The position numbers and the translations under genes were made by a program. Below, in pieces: positions 28,535-38,090 of a stretch of 55,069 bases of DNA. Each line of letters starts with the position of its first letter. The stretch's first letter is position 1. This DNA comes from Bacilli bacterium (lineage in GTDB: Bacteria > Bacillota_I > Bacilli_A > RF39 > UBA660), in NCBI GenBank assembly GCA_017511945.1, contig JAFWHR010000014.1, forward strand, positions 1 to 55,069, in the 5' to 3' direction. The notes beneath the pieces were generated by a model that was not told where the DNA came from, did no database searches, and was given only the letters and a program-made list of their open reading frames with translations.

Positions 28535-31500
28535 CTGGACTAAAGAGCAGCAACAAGCAATTCTTGAAAAAGGCAAAAACATAATCGTATCAGCCGGAGC
28601 GGGAAGTGGAAAAACTGCAGTATTAACCGAAAGAGTAATAACACACTTAAAAAATGGAGTAGATATAAGTGATTTATTAATACTTACATTTACCAATGCC
28701 GCTGCCGCTGAAATGAAAGATAGAATAAGGACAAAGATAAAAGACTATGAACAGTTAATTGGCCAGTTAGATAAAATAGACTCGGCCTACATTACAACAT
28801 TCGATGCATTTGCCTTATCACTTGTTAAAAGATACAGCTACTTATTAAATATACCAAAAGACATAACCATTATAGAATCTAGTTTCATAAATTTAAAAAA
28901 AGAAGAGATATTAAATGAACTATTTGAAGGTTATTACACTAATAAAGATGAATACTTCTTAAAACTTATAGATGACTTTTCAGTAAAAAACGATAAGGAG
29001 ATATTTGAAAACATAATCTCACTATATAATAAGATTTCAAATACTTATGATAAAGAATCATACTTAAAAGATTACACAAAAAACCATTATGACGAAAACA
29101 GAATAAACTCATATATAGATGAATACATCAAATACATTCAAACAAAAAAAAATGATATAAAAGATAATATAAAAAACTTAAGTCTATATGTAGATGGAAC
29201 ATATATAGAAAGGGTAGATAATCTCTTAAATTCTTTTTTCGAATCAAATAGTTATGAAAACATGAAAAACAACATAATAACAAAACTTCCAAATATGCCA
29301 AGAGGTTCAGAAGAAGATGCAAAAGATATCAAAAAGGAATTAGTAAATAAATTAAAAGAAGTAGAAGAACTATTAAAATATGAAAATGAAAAACACATAA
29401 AACAGACATTATATAAGACAAAGGGTTATACAAAAATAATTACAGAAATATTATTAAAATTAGATAAAAGACTATTTGAATACAAACTGTCTAAAAATGC
29501 CTATGAATTTATAGATATTTCCAATATGGCCATTGATCTACTAAAAAACAATGAAGAAGTTAAAAATGAACTAAAAGAAAAATTCTACGAAATAATGATA
29601 GATGAATATCAAGATACCAATGATCTTCAGGAGATGTTTACAGGACTTATAGAAAAGAATAATGTGTATATGGTTGGAGATATAAAACAGTCCATATATA
29701 GATTTAGAAACACTAATCCAAAACTGTTCAAAGATAAATACAACTTATACAGTAAAGGAGAAAAAGGAATAAAGATAGATTTAAATAAAAACTTTAGATC
29801 TAGAAATGAAGTTTTATATGGCATAAACAAATTATTTGATAAAATAATGGATGAAGATATTGGAGGAGCTGAATATAGACATGAACACAGAATGATATTT
29901 GGAAATAGTACATACAATAATGTAAATAGAGAAAACTACGATTTAGAAATATTAAACTATATAGATTTAGAAGAATACTCAAAAGAAGAGATAGAAGCCT
30001 TTACAATTGCCAGCGACATAAAACAAAAAGTAGAAAAAGGCTATGAAATAATGGGAAAAGATGGTAAATCTAAAAAGATTAAATATGAGGACTTTGCCAT
30101 ATTGATGGACCGCTCATCTTCATTTAATATGTACAAAAAAATATTCGAATATCTCCAAATACCTCTAGCCATATATAGAGATAAAAAAATAACAGATTCA
30201 AAAGATATAAAAATAATAAACAATATATACACACTCATAATAAATATCCACAGCAAAAACTTTTCAAAAGATTTTAAATATTCATTTATATCAGTATCTA
30301 GAAGTTATTTATATCAAACAGACGATGATATAATAATTAAATCATTAAATAATTATAGAAGGACAGATCTATTTAAAAAATGTGAGAATTTATCAAAATC
30401 ATTAGATGAAAAGACAAATGAACAGTTAATTAAAGAAATAATAGATACATTTGAAATGTATAAAATGACAGTTAAAGATGCAGATGTATATGAACACCTA
30501 ACTATTTTAGATTCACTGATCAAAATAGCCCAAAACTTAGATGAATTAGGATGCACTCCATATGAATTTAAAGAGTATTTAACAAATATTTTAGAGAAGG
30601 GACTAGACATCAAAATAAAACTAAACAAAGGAAGCAAAGATGCCGTTAAAATAATGACAATACATACTTCAAAAGGTTTAGAATATCCTCTCTGTTACTA
30701 TAGCGGTCTATTTAAAGAATTTAATATAAGTGATTTGAAACAAAAGTTTTACTATGAAAAAAAATATGGAATTATAACCCCATATGTTGAAGAAGGACTA
30801 AAAACTTCTATACTAAAAATCTTATTAAAAAGAAATTACTTAAAAGAGGAAATATCAGAAAAACTTAGATTATTCTATGTTGCCTTAACGAGAGCGAGAG
30901 AAAAAATGATTATAGTTACAAGCATAACACCTAAAGAGTTTAAAGGAACAAATATTATAGATAGTAGTGTAAGACTTAAATATTTATCCTTTAAAGATAT
31001 AATAGATTCAGCTTATGAAATAGTAGAAAAATACATAAAAAATGTAGATACATCAAATATAAATTTATCAAAAAGCTATAACATATCAAAAAAATCATTT
31101 AATAAGAATAAGTTTATGACAGAAATGCCCATGAAAATAGAAGAGATAAACATACCTATCAAAATAAAAGATAAAAAACACTTCTCAAAAACAACACATA
31201 ACCTGCACTCATATAGTGAATCAAAAAACATTGAAATGGGACTTAAGATGCACGAGATATTTGAAAGATTTGATTTTAGTAAAGAAGATTACACAAATCT
31301 ATCAGATTTTGAAATAAAAAAAATAAAATCATTTATTAAAACGGGAATATTAAAAGATGCAATCTCTATAATTAAAGAGTATGAATTTATATATGAAGAA
31401 AAAGAAACAACATATCACGGAATAATAGATTTACTAATTTTAAAGAAAAAAGAAAACATAATAGTTGATTACAAATTAAAAAATATAAATGATAAAGAAT

Positions 31501-31607
31501 ATATTAATCAGTTAAATGGATATAAAAAGTACATAGAAAATGTAACAAATAAACCTACACAGATTTATCTATATTCAATATTAGACGAAGAGATAAAACA
31601 GTTATAA
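28527..31607 (+). CDS. addA: AddA-type helicase-nuclease
   Basis: 1026 residues, UvrD-like superfamily-1 helicase: Walker A SAGAGSGKT (22-30), TFTNAAAAEMKDR, Walker B DEYQDTNDLQ near 359, THTSKGLEYP-like motif V (IHTSKGLEYP), and motif VI FYVALTRAREKM. The C-terminal nuclease has GIIDLLI and IVDYKLK near residue 981. With AddB it resects DNA ends for recombination. The start is ATG 28527 with AGGTGA upstream; the GTG at 28518 is part of the ribosome site. It is shorter than B. subtilis AddA (1232). Confidence 0.93.
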   Translation: MPNWTKEQQQAILEKGKNIIVSAGAGSGKTAVLTERVITHLKNGVDISDLLILTFTNAAAAEMKDRIRTKIKDYEQLIGQLDKIDSAYITTFDAFALSLVKRYSYLLNIPKDITIIESSFINLKKEEILNELFEGYYTNKDEYFLKLIDDFSVKNDKEIFENIISLYNKISNTYDKESYLKDYTKNHYDENRINSYIDEYIKYIQTKKNDIKDNIKNLSLYVDGTYIERVDNLLNSFFESNSYENMKNNIITKLPNMPRGSEEDAKDIKKELVNKLKEVEELLKYENEKHIKQTLYKTKGYTKIITEILLKLDKRLFEYKLSKNAYEFIDISNMAIDLLKNNEEVKNELKEKFYEIMIDEYQDTNDLQEMFTGLIEKNNVYMVGDIKQSIYRFRNTNPKLFKDKYNLYSKGEKGIKIDLNKNFRSRNEVLYGINKLFDKIMDEDIGGAEYRHEHRMIFGNSTYNNVNRENYDLEILNYIDLEEYSKEEIEAFTIASDIKQKVEKGYEIMGKDGKSKKIKYEDFAILMDRSSSFNMYKKIFEYLQIPLAIYRDKKITDSKDIKIINNIYTLIINIHSKNFSKDFKYSFISVSRSYLYQTDDDIIIKSLNNYRRTDLFKKCENLSKSLDEKTNEQLIKEIIDTFEMYKMTVKDADVYEHLTILDSLIKIAQNLDELGCTPYEFKEYLTNILEKGLDIKIKLNKGSKDAVKIMTIHTSKGLEYPLCYYSGLFKEFNISDLKQKFYYEKKYGIITPYVEEGLKTSILKILLKRNYLKEEISEKLRLFYVALTRAREKMIIVTSITPKEFKGTNIIDSSVRLKYLSFKDIIDSAYEIVEKYIKNVDTSNINLSKSYNISKKSFNKNKFMTEMPMKIEEINIPIKIKDKKHFSKTTHNLHSYSESKNIEMGLKMHEIFERFDFSKEDYTNLSDFEIKKIKSFIKTGILKDAISIIKEYEFIYEEKETTYHGIIDLLILKKKENIIVDYKLKNINDKEYINQLNGYKKYIENVTNKPTQIYLYSILDEEIKQL

Positions 31608-31622
31608 AAAAAATTAAAACAA

Positions 31623-31652
31623 TTGAAAAAAAACATAAGCATATGATATAAT
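31623..31652 (+). promoter_or_regulatory. Promoter of the SPFH cluster
   Basis: TTGAAA (31623-31628), 18 bases, TATAAT (31647-31652), with TGA before the -10. Confidence 0.7.
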
Positions 31653-31682
31653 GAAAATGTAAATACGAAGGAGGTATAATTT

Positions 31683-32780
31683 ATGGGTTTAATTTTAGCC
31701 GCAGCTAAAGCCGTTGGAAGTGAACTACACGATCAATGGAAAGATTTTGTCAAATGTGAAGACATGGACATGAATACTTTAATGGTAAAAAAGACGACAA
31801 AAAATGGAGTTATTTCAAAGGGAAGTGGAATAATTGTCGCTCCTGGTCAAATAGCAGTCATATACGATCAGGGAAAAATCCTAGATGCAACCGCTGAAGA
31901 AGGAGTATATACATTCGACTCAGAGACATCACCATCATTCTTTGCTGGACAGTTTGGAGCGGTATTTAAAGATATGTGGACTAGATTCACATATGGAGGA
32001 AATGCTCCAAAAGATCAAGCAGTATTCTTTATTAATGCAAAAGAAATAATGGATAACAAATTTGGAACGCAGACACCAATACCTTGTTATGACTTTGACC
32101 ATATGATTCCAAATGCTATGACAGGAGGAGTAAACGCATTAAGAGTAGATGTAAGAGCATACGGTAATTATACATTTAAAATATCAGACCCAGCAGTATT
32201 TATGAAAGAATATGCTGGAACAGGTGAAATAGTTACTAAAGATGTCATTACTGAACAGATTAGATCAGAAGTAATAGATACTTTTAAAAGTGTCATCAAT
32301 GAACTAGGTTCAGAAAAATACAAAATAGGTATTGTTGGAATGCCAAGCCAAACAGGAAAAATAAAAGAGATAATGAGTGAAAACGTATATGACGAAGGAG
32401 TAAGAAGAAGAGGTCTCCAAATAGTTGCCCTAGTCATAGAATCGATAACTCCAACAGAAGAATCTGCAAAGAAAATCGACGAATACGAACACAACTCAAA
32501 CAGCAGAATGCAGCAGGGAAGAGTACTCGACGTTATGGATCATGCAGCATCAAATTCATCAGGAGCAGCAAATGGATTTATGGGAGTTGGCATGATGAAT
32601 ATGGCATCAGGCGGAATGAATACAGCAGTTATGCAAAATGCATTTACTGATGATACACCTAAAACTGAAGAAAAAACAGAATCAAAAGAAACTAATTCAA
32701 ATGCAAAATTTTGTACAGAATGTGGAACTAAACTAGAAGGAGCAAAATTCTGTCCTAACTGCGGAACAAAAGTAGAATAA
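31683..32780 (+). CDS. SPFH (YdjI-like) protein with C-terminal zinc ribbon
   Basis: 365 residues with no membrane segment. The N-terminal two thirds match the SPFH/virion-core-protein-like family typified by B. subtilis YdjI (SGIIVAPGQIAVIYDQGKI, ALRVDVRAYGNYTFKI, GLQIVALVIESITPTEE). A Gly/Met-rich linker leads to a zinc ribbon (CTECG and CPNCG, about 343-361). In Bacillus, YdjI works with YdjG/YdjH and PspA in membrane stress; that link is knowledge of the family. Here the next genes are Tim44-like zinc-ribbon proteins. AAGGAGG precedes the ATG. Confidence 0.87.
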   Translation: MGLILAAAKAVGSELHDQWKDFVKCEDMDMNTLMVKKTTKNGVISKGSGIIVAPGQIAVIYDQGKILDATAEEGVYTFDSETSPSFFAGQFGAVFKDMWTRFTYGGNAPKDQAVFFINAKEIMDNKFGTQTPIPCYDFDHMIPNAMTGGVNALRVDVRAYGNYTFKISDPAVFMKEYAGTGEIVTKDVITEQIRSEVIDTFKSVINELGSEKYKIGIVGMPSQTGKIKEIMSENVYDEGVRRRGLQIVALVIESITPTEESAKKIDEYEHNSNSRMQQGRVLDVMDHAASNSSGAANGFMGVGMMNMASGGMNTAVMQNAFTDDTPKTEEKTESKETNSNAKFCTECGTKLEGAKFCPNCGTKVE

Positions 32781-32812
32781 AGAGCGATAACAATAACCAC
32801 ACGCTCTTTTCA
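32779..32812 (+). terminator. Hairpin after the SPFH gene
   Basis: AAAGAGCG / CGCTCTTT with a 15-base loop, then TT. The ribosome site of the next gene follows within 10 bases and no new promoter is evident, so it may be a partial terminator that lowers downstream expression. Confidence 0.6.
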
Positions 32813-32829
32813 TTTAGAAGGAGTTAATT

Positions 32830-33687
32830 ATGAAAAAGAAATGTTTATTTTTACTAGCGCTTATCTGCCTATTATCATGTATCATAAATATAACTCCGCA
32901 AGGAGTAAAAGCAGACTCAGGTTTTGATTCAAGTTACAGTAGTGGCTCATCAAGTTCAGGTTCATCTTGGAGTTCATCTTCATATTCCAGTGGCTCATCA
33001 AGTTCATATCATAGATATGGTTCTTCTAATTATAATGACTCAGACTTTGTCGCAATGCTCCCAATAATCGTATTTATTGTAATTATGATTATAATAGCTA
33101 TAAGAAATCAAAATAAAACTACCTATACACCATTTAAACTAGATCACTCTAAAGAAGTGCCAGATGAAAAAGTAAAAGAATTTATAGAAGACTTTGATAA
33201 AAATACATTCTTAAATGATAGATTTAACGACTATAAAAAAGTTCAAGAAGACTGGATGAACTTTAACTATGACAGTTTAAGAGAAAACCTAACAGATGAA
33301 CTATATAACCAGTACGAGATGCAGTTAGATACACTAAAAGCAAAAAATCAAAAGAATGTCATGACTAATATTAATTATCATGATTCAATGATTACCGATA
33401 TTAATAAAGAAAATGGACTAATAACTGTAACTATGGAAATGTTAGTATCACAAATTGACTACTTAGAATCAGATGGAAAAGCAGTTAGAGGAAATAAAAA
33501 CATACCTATGAATATGCATTATGAATTAAAATTTGTTCTAACAGATATTGAAATAAACACCTGTCCAAACTGCGGAGCAAAACTAAATGCATCAGCATCC
33601 AACAAATGTGAATATTGCGGAAGTGTAGTATCAAAAGTTGGAAACAAGGCAGTACTAAGTAAAAAGGAGAATCTAAGACAAAAATGA
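32830..33687 (+). CDS. Tim44-like zinc-ribbon membrane protein, paralogue 1
   Basis: 285 residues. A signal-like N-terminus (FLLALICLLSCIINITP) is followed by a Ser/Gly/Tyr-rich stretch (about 30-70), a membrane segment near 77-95, a Tim44-like domain with FLNDRFNDYKKVQEDWMNFN and LTDELYNQYEMQL, and a zinc ribbon (CPNCG and CEYCG, about 240-262). Tim44-like domains bind membranes or unfolded chains in other systems. It resembles the 34285-35193 gene along its whole length. AAGGAG precedes the ATG. The function is unknown. Confidence 0.85.
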   Translation: MKKKCLFLLALICLLSCIINITPQGVKADSGFDSSYSSGSSSSGSSWSSSSYSSGSSSSYHRYGSSNYNDSDFVAMLPIIVFIVIMIIIAIRNQNKTTYTPFKLDHSKEVPDEKVKEFIEDFDKNTFLNDRFNDYKKVQEDWMNFNYDSLRENLTDELYNQYEMQLDTLKAKNQKNVMTNINYHDSMITDINKENGLITVTMEMLVSQIDYLESDGKAVRGNKNIPMNMHYELKFVLTDIEINTCPNCGAKLNASASNKCEYCGSVVSKVGNKAVLSKKENLRQK

Positions 33688-34220
33688 CAGTAGAACAGTT
33701 AATACAAAAAGATAATTCATTTTCGGAAAGTGGCTTTATCTCAAAAGTAGATAATACATTTATAATGCTATTGTCAGCAATAATGACAGATAACATGCCG
33801 AGAGTAAAACATAAAATAAGTGATGAACTATACAATAAATACACAAATTACGTAAACGAATTAAATAGTAAAAATACTCGTCAAATGTATGATGAGTTAA
33901 ATGTTAAATCAACACACATAAATGAAATAACAGAAGATGAAGAAAACTATATAATAAAAGTACTTTTAGTATCTAGATACATGGACTATTTAGCAGATAA
34001 AACTACATTTAAATTAATATCAGGAAACAATACCTCTAGAGTAGAAAAAGACAACATACTTACTTTTAAAAAGAGAAAAAACGCTCAAACAGAATCATCT
34101 GCAAGAGTGTGTCCATCATGCGGAGCAAACATCGATGCCAATAGTACTGGTATATGTCCATATTGCGGTTCGTCTTATAATACAGAGAGTTACGATTGGA
34201 TACTTACAGATATTGGGTGA
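33684..34220 (+). CDS. Tim44-like zinc-ribbon soluble protein, paralogue 2
   Basis: 178 residues, without signal peptide, Ser-rich part or membrane segment. It shares the ISDELYNKYTNYVNELNSKN pattern with its neighbours and ends in a zinc ribbon (CPSCG and CPYCG, about 142-161). The start overlaps the previous stop (ATGA), so the two are translated together. It looks like the cytosolic half of the paralogous membrane proteins, perhaps a partner subunit. The function is unknown. Confidence 0.83.
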   Translation: MTVEQLIQKDNSFSESGFISKVDNTFIMLLSAIMTDNMPRVKHKISDELYNKYTNYVNELNSKNTRQMYDELNVKSTHINEITEDEENYIIKVLLVSRYMDYLADKTTFKLISGNNTSRVEKDNILTFKKRKNAQTESSARVCPSCGANIDANSTGICPYCGSSYNTESYDWILTDIG

Positions 34221-34236
34221 TTAATTTCACCTTTTT
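34216..34236 (+). terminator. Terminator after paralogue 2
   Basis: GGTGA / TCACC with a 6-base loop, then five T. It overlaps the stop codon. Confidence 0.65.
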
Positions 34237-34239
34237 ATA

Positions 34240-34268
34240 TTGATGTAAACTAGTTAAGATGATATAAT
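34240..34268 (+). promoter_or_regulatory. Promoter of Tim44-like paralogue 3
   Basis: TTGATG (34240-34245), 17 bases, TATAAT (34263-34268), with TGA before the -10. Confidence 0.75.
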
Positions 34269-34284
34269 AAAACAGGGTAGAAAA

Positions 34285-35193
34285 ATGAAAAACAAACACT
34301 TTATATTAATAATGACAATAGGAATATTGCTAATAGGACTAAGTACATATAAATCAATAGAAGTTAAAGCTGATTCAGGATTTGATACTAGTTATAGTTC
34401 TGGAGGATCAAGTTCAAGCTCACATTCTAGTTCAGGCTTTTCATCAAGTAGTTCATATAGTTCAAGCAGTTACTGGGGAAGTAGTAACTATGAAAGACGT
34501 GACCCGGAAAGCTGGGAAATAATATCGGCACTAATCGTCCTTATTGTAGGAATAATAATTGTATTTAAAAAAGCCGGTTTTAAAAAAGAAGATTTTATAA
34601 AATTAAAAGAAGCAAGTGAAAAATATGCTGAAGAGTATAAAAATGCACAAAAATATGCGGGAGAACAAAGAAAAGAAAAACAGAAATTAATTGAAAAACA
34701 CATTAAAACTGATATAAATGTATTTTTAAACGATAGATACTTAGACTATTTAAAAGTTCAAGAAGATTGGATGAACTTTAATTATGAAGGATTAAGAGAA
34801 ATTTTAACAGATGAATTATACAATCAATATAAAATGCAGTTAGAAACCCTAAAAGAAAAAAATCAAAAAAATGTAATGAAAAGATTTAAATATATAGGTT
34901 CTTACATACTAGATATTTATGAGGAAAGTGAAAGAGTAGTAATTATAGTAGAACTAATCGTATCATTTGTAGATTACATAGAGCAAAACGGAAAAGTTGT
35001 TAGAGGTAAACGATTTAAGAAAATCACACATGACTATTTGCTACACTTTATTAAGAATACTAAAACAATAGATAAATGCCCAAACTGCGGAGCAAAAATA
35101 GAAGATAATAAATGCAAATACTGTGGAAGTATAATTCCGACAGCAAATAATAAATGGCTACTTTCTAAAAAGAAAAGTCTAAAACAAAAATAA
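34285..35193 (+). CDS. Tim44-like zinc-ribbon membrane protein, paralogue 3
   Basis: 302 residues with the same layout as paralogue 1: signal-like segment (ILIMTIGILLIGLSTY), Ser-rich stretch, membrane helix near 78-94, a charged coiled linker (KLKEASEKYAEEYKNAQKY), a Tim44-like domain (FLNDRYLDYLKVQEDWMNFN) and a zinc ribbon (CPNCG and CKYCG, about 266-283). Unlike paralogue 1 it has its own strong promoter. There is only a weak ribosome site (AGGGTAG). The duplication suggests adaptation or heteromer formation. Confidence 0.85.
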   Translation: MKNKHFILIMTIGILLIGLSTYKSIEVKADSGFDTSYSSGGSSSSSHSSSGFSSSSSYSSSSYWGSSNYERRDPESWEIISALIVLIVGIIIVFKKAGFKKEDFIKLKEASEKYAEEYKNAQKYAGEQRKEKQKLIEKHIKTDINVFLNDRYLDYLKVQEDWMNFNYEGLREILTDELYNQYKMQLETLKEKNQKNVMKRFKYIGSYILDIYEESERVVIIVELIVSFVDYIEQNGKVVRGKRFKKITHDYLLHFIKNTKTIDKCPNCGAKIEDNKCKYCGSIIPTANNKWLLSKKKSLKQK

Positions 35194-35217
35194 AGAGGAA
35201 ATACAAATCCTCTTTTT
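35192..35217. terminator. Bidirectional terminator between paralogue 3 and clpB
   Basis: AAAGAGGA / TCCTCTTT stem with an 8-base loop and A/T runs on both sides; the two genes converge here. Confidence 0.75.
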
Positions 35218-37333
35218 AAAGTTTCACCATTTTAGCTGTAAATTCATTACCTTTAACATCAACTAAAATAGTAGAATTAAACTTAACCTCTTCACTAATT
35301 ATAGCTTTAGCAATCAAAGTTTCAATATTTCTAGATACAAACCTCTTAATAGGTCTTGCCCCATATTTCTCATCATAACTAGAATCAACTATAAATTTTT
35401 TAGCCTTATCAGATAGTATTATCTTAATCTTTTTATCATTAAGTCTATCATCAATTTCTTTAACTATTTTATCGAGTATTTCATAAACTACATCTTTAGA
35501 AAGACTATCAAACACAATTATTTCATCTATTCTATTGATAAACTCAGGTTTAAAAGTTCTTCTAAGTTCTTCAAGTACTTTATCGTTACCTTCACCTTCT
35601 AAAATGTAATCAGAACCTAAATTAGAAGTCATAATTATTATAGTATTTTTAAAGTCAACTGTTCTTCCCTGAGAATCAGTAATTCTTCCATCATCAAGTA
35701 TTTGAAGAAGTATGTTAAATACATCCTTATGAGCTTTTTCAATTTCATCAAATAAAACAATACTATAAGGATTTCTTCTAACAGCCTCAGTAAGCTGACC
35801 ACCATCGTCATAACCAACATATCCAGGGGGAGAACCTATTAACCTCGCAACAGAGTGACTTTCCATATATTCACTCATATCTATTCTTATCATGTGCCTC
35901 TCATCATCAAATAGTTCATAAGCTAAACTTCTTGCAACCTCAGTTTTACCTACTCCAGTTGGACCTAAAAATATAAACGAACCGATTGGCCTATTGGGAT
36001 CTTTAATTCCAGCACGCGCTCTAATAATAGCCTCAGAAACTAAATGCAAAGCCTCATTTTGACCTTTAACCCTCTTTCCTAAATTATCCTCCAAATGTAA
36101 TAATTTATCCTTTTCAGTTGATGCAAGTTTACTTACAGGAATATTTGTCCATTTAGAAATTATAGAAGCAATACTCTCATCATCTACAGTATCACTTAAA
36201 ATGGCATTTTTATCTATTTTCTTAAGTTCAGCAAGTTCCTTTTCTAACCCAGGAATTACACCATGTTTAAGTCTAGCAATAGATTCATAGTCATACTTAG
36301 ATTCAGCAAATTCTAAATCAGTATTTGCCTTTTCTAACTCTTCTTTTTTCTTGTTAATATCTAAATTGACCCTTTTCTCTTCCTCCCAAGCATCTCTAAG
36401 ATTTTGCTCTTTTTCTTTAAGTTCACTTAACTTTTTATCAATTTCAATAATTCTATTTTTAGAAAAATCATCTTTTTCTTTTTTTAGAGCCTGTTTTTCA
36501 ACCTCTAACTGCATAATTTTTCTAGTTAAAGTATCTAAAGAAGTAGGAACAGATTCAAGTTGTACTTTAATTGTAGCACACGCCTCATCAACTAAATCGA
36601 TAGCCTTATCAGGTAAAAACCTATCAGTAATATATCTATCAGAAAGATTAGCAGCAGCAACCAAAGCCTTATCTTTAATAGTTACACCATGATATACTTC
36701 AAAACGAGATTTAAGACCTCTAAGTATAGTTATAGTATCAATTACATTAGGCTCAGACACAAGCACCTTCTGAAATCTTCTTTCCAAAGCTCCATCTTTC
36801 TCAATATACTTTCTGTATTCGTTCAAAGTAGTTGCTCCAATACAGTGAATTTCACCTCTAGCAAGCATAGGTTTAAGCATATTGCCAGCATCCATAGCCC
36901 CTTCTAAAGCACCAGCTCCAACAATCATGTGAATCTCATCGATAAACATAATAATCTCACCATCAGATTCCTTAACTTCTTTTAAAACTGCTTTTAACCT
37001 ATCCTCAAATTCACCTCTGTATTTTGCTCCAGCGATTAAAGAACCCATATCAAGCTCCCATACAGTTTTATCTTTTAAACTGTTAGGAACATCACCTTTA
37101 ACAATTCTCTGAGCAAGTCCTTCGACAATAGCCGTTTTACCGACACCAGGCTCACCAATTAAAACAGGATTATTCTTAGTCTTACGTGATAAAATTCTTG
37201 TAATAGATCTTATCTCATCATCCCTACCAATTATAGGGTCAACCTTACCATCTTTAACACTTTTAGTAATGTCTCTACCATATTTTTCTAAAGGTTTCTG
37301 TAAACCTTCCTGATACTCCTTTTCTGGATTCAT
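35216..37333 (-). CDS. clpB: ClpB disaggregase lacking the N-domain
   Basis: 705 residues. D1 has Walker A GEPGVGKT (60-67), the pore loop [11 protein letters not shown] and Walker B IIMFIDE. A full coiled-coil M-domain follows (about 275-385), then D2 with GPTGVGKT near 450 and YVGYDDGGQ. With DnaK it rescues aggregates in other bacteria. The usual 150-residue Clp-N domain is absent, and the promoter lies directly upstream, so this is genuine rather than a wrong start. The ribosome site GGAGGG precedes the ATG. Under CIRCE control. Confidence 0.95.
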   Translation of the reverse strand: MNPEKEYQEGLQKPLEKYGRDITKSVKDGKVDPIIGRDDEIRSITRILSRKTKNNPVLIGEPGVGKTAIVEGLAQRIVKGDVPNSLKDKTVWELDMGSLIAGAKYRGEFEDRLKAVLKEVKESDGEIIMFIDEIHMIVGAGALEGAMDAGNMLKPMLARGEIHCIGATTLNEYRKYIEKDGALERRFQKVLVSEPNVIDTITILRGLKSRFEVYHGVTIKDKALVAAANLSDRYITDRFLPDKAIDLVDEACATIKVQLESVPTSLDTLTRKIMQLEVEKQALKKEKDDFSKNRIIEIDKKLSELKEKEQNLRDAWEEEKRVNLDINKKKEELEKANTDLEFAESKYDYESIARLKHGVIPGLEKELAELKKIDKNAILSDTVDDESIASIISKWTNIPVSKLASTEKDKLLHLEDNLGKRVKGQNEALHLVSEAIIRARAGIKDPNRPIGSFIFLGPTGVGKTEVARSLAYELFDDERHMIRIDMSEYMESHSVARLIGSPPGYVGYDDGGQLTEAVRRNPYSIVLFDEIEKAHKDVFNILLQILDDGRITDSQGRTVDFKNTIIIMTSNLGSDYILEGEGNDKVLEELRRTFKPEFINRIDEIIVFDSLSKDVVYEILDKIVKEIDDRLNDKKIKIILSDKAKKFIVDSSYDEKYGARPIKRFVSRNIETLIAKAIISEEVKFNSTILVDVKGNEFTAKMVKL

Positions 37334-37360
37334 TCCTCATCCCTCCTTTTTAACAAATAC

Positions 37361-37389
37361 AATATACCACATACATTAGCACTTGTCAA
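37361..37389 (-). promoter_or_regulatory. clpB promoter
   Basis: On the minus strand, a perfect TTGACA (37389-37384), 17 bases, TATATT (37366-37361). The -35 lies inside the CIRCE element. Confidence 0.85.
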
Positions 37390-37402
37390 GAGGGAGTGCT
37401 AA
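37376..37402. promoter_or_regulatory. CIRCE operator (HrcA binding site)
   Basis: TTAGCACTT, nine bases, GAGTGCTAA: the 9-9-9 inverted repeat of the HrcA operator with one mismatch. It covers the clpB -35, so HrcA would block clpB until heat stress. hrcA itself is not in the window. Confidence 0.93.
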
Positions 37403-37420
37403 AAAAATATTTTTAAACAA

Positions 37421-37449
37421 TTGGACTTTTTTTTTAAAATGTGTTAAAT
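37421..37449 (+). promoter_or_regulatory. Promoter of the 178-residue gene
   Basis: TTGGAC (37421-37426), 17 bases, TTAAAT (37444-37449). It is divergent from clpB and starts 18 bases from the CIRCE repeat. Confidence 0.6.
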
Positions 37450-37472
37450 TATAGGAAAAGGAGAGAAAATAT

Positions 37473-38009
37473 ATGAAGAGAGTTAAATTTGGCATTAATG
37501 ATGATGCAAATCTTTCAGCAGGATTTTCAAGAATTGATATGACTAATGTGTTAGGAGAATATTTAGACTCAATTAGTCTAGGAAATGAAAATTACTTAGT
37601 AACTAGAGTATTGCAATCAGAAAATGAAAAATATAATGGAAAAATCGATGTGAGAGAAATAGCTCAAGATGTTTGTACAGATGGTACCACTATTAATTAT
37701 TCAAGTAAAGAAAAGTCAGAGATGTGTCTAAAAATGGAGCAATTATTCAACAGTCCAGAGGCAAAAGAACAACTTAGGATAGGAGAACCTGTTAGTGGAG
37801 TATTAAAACAAAGCAACGTGTCATATATGCCAGCAAACATAATAGATATTTTTAGTAAAAAACATTTTGAAGCACAGACAGCAAACGTAACTTCAGTTGA
37901 TCCAGAGATATTTGAACAGTTAAAACAGATGACAAAAACTAGGATATCATCATTTAAAATGTACAGTCAAATAGTGAAATTTCAAAAAGAAACTTCAAAG
38001 ACAAAATAA
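37473..38009 (+). CDS. Unknown soluble protein divergent from clpB
   Basis: 178 residues, not recognised. It has no signal peptide, membrane helix or clear catalytic motif. It starts MKRVKFGINDDANLSAGFSR and has a helical C-terminus (FEQLKQMTKTRISSFKMYSQ). AAAGGAG precedes the ATG. It is monocistronic, with its own promoter and terminator. Placement beside CIRCE makes a stress role possible but untested. Confidence 0.8.
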   Translation: MKRVKFGINDDANLSAGFSRIDMTNVLGEYLDSISLGNENYLVTRVLQSENEKYNGKIDVREIAQDVCTDGTTINYSSKEKSEMCLKMEQLFNSPEAKEQLRIGEPVSGVLKQSNVSYMPANIIDIFSKKHFEAQTANVTSVDPEIFEQLKQMTKTRISSFKMYSQIVKFQKETSKTK

Positions 38010-38033
38010 GAGCCATTCAAACTTGGCTTTTTA
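38008..38033 (+). terminator. Terminator after the 178-residue gene
   Basis: AAGAGCCA / TGGCTTTT with one G-U pair and an 8-base loop, then T. Confidence 0.7.
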
Positions 38034-38034
38034 A

Positions 38035-38063
38035 TATACAAGCAGATAATAATATGATATAAT
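38035..38063 (+). promoter_or_regulatory. Sortase promoter
   Basis: TATACA (38035-38040), 17 bases, TATAAT (38058-38063) with TGA before the -10. Confidence 0.65.
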
Positions 38064-38090
38064 TCTAGAGAGAAAGAAAGGAGATAAATT

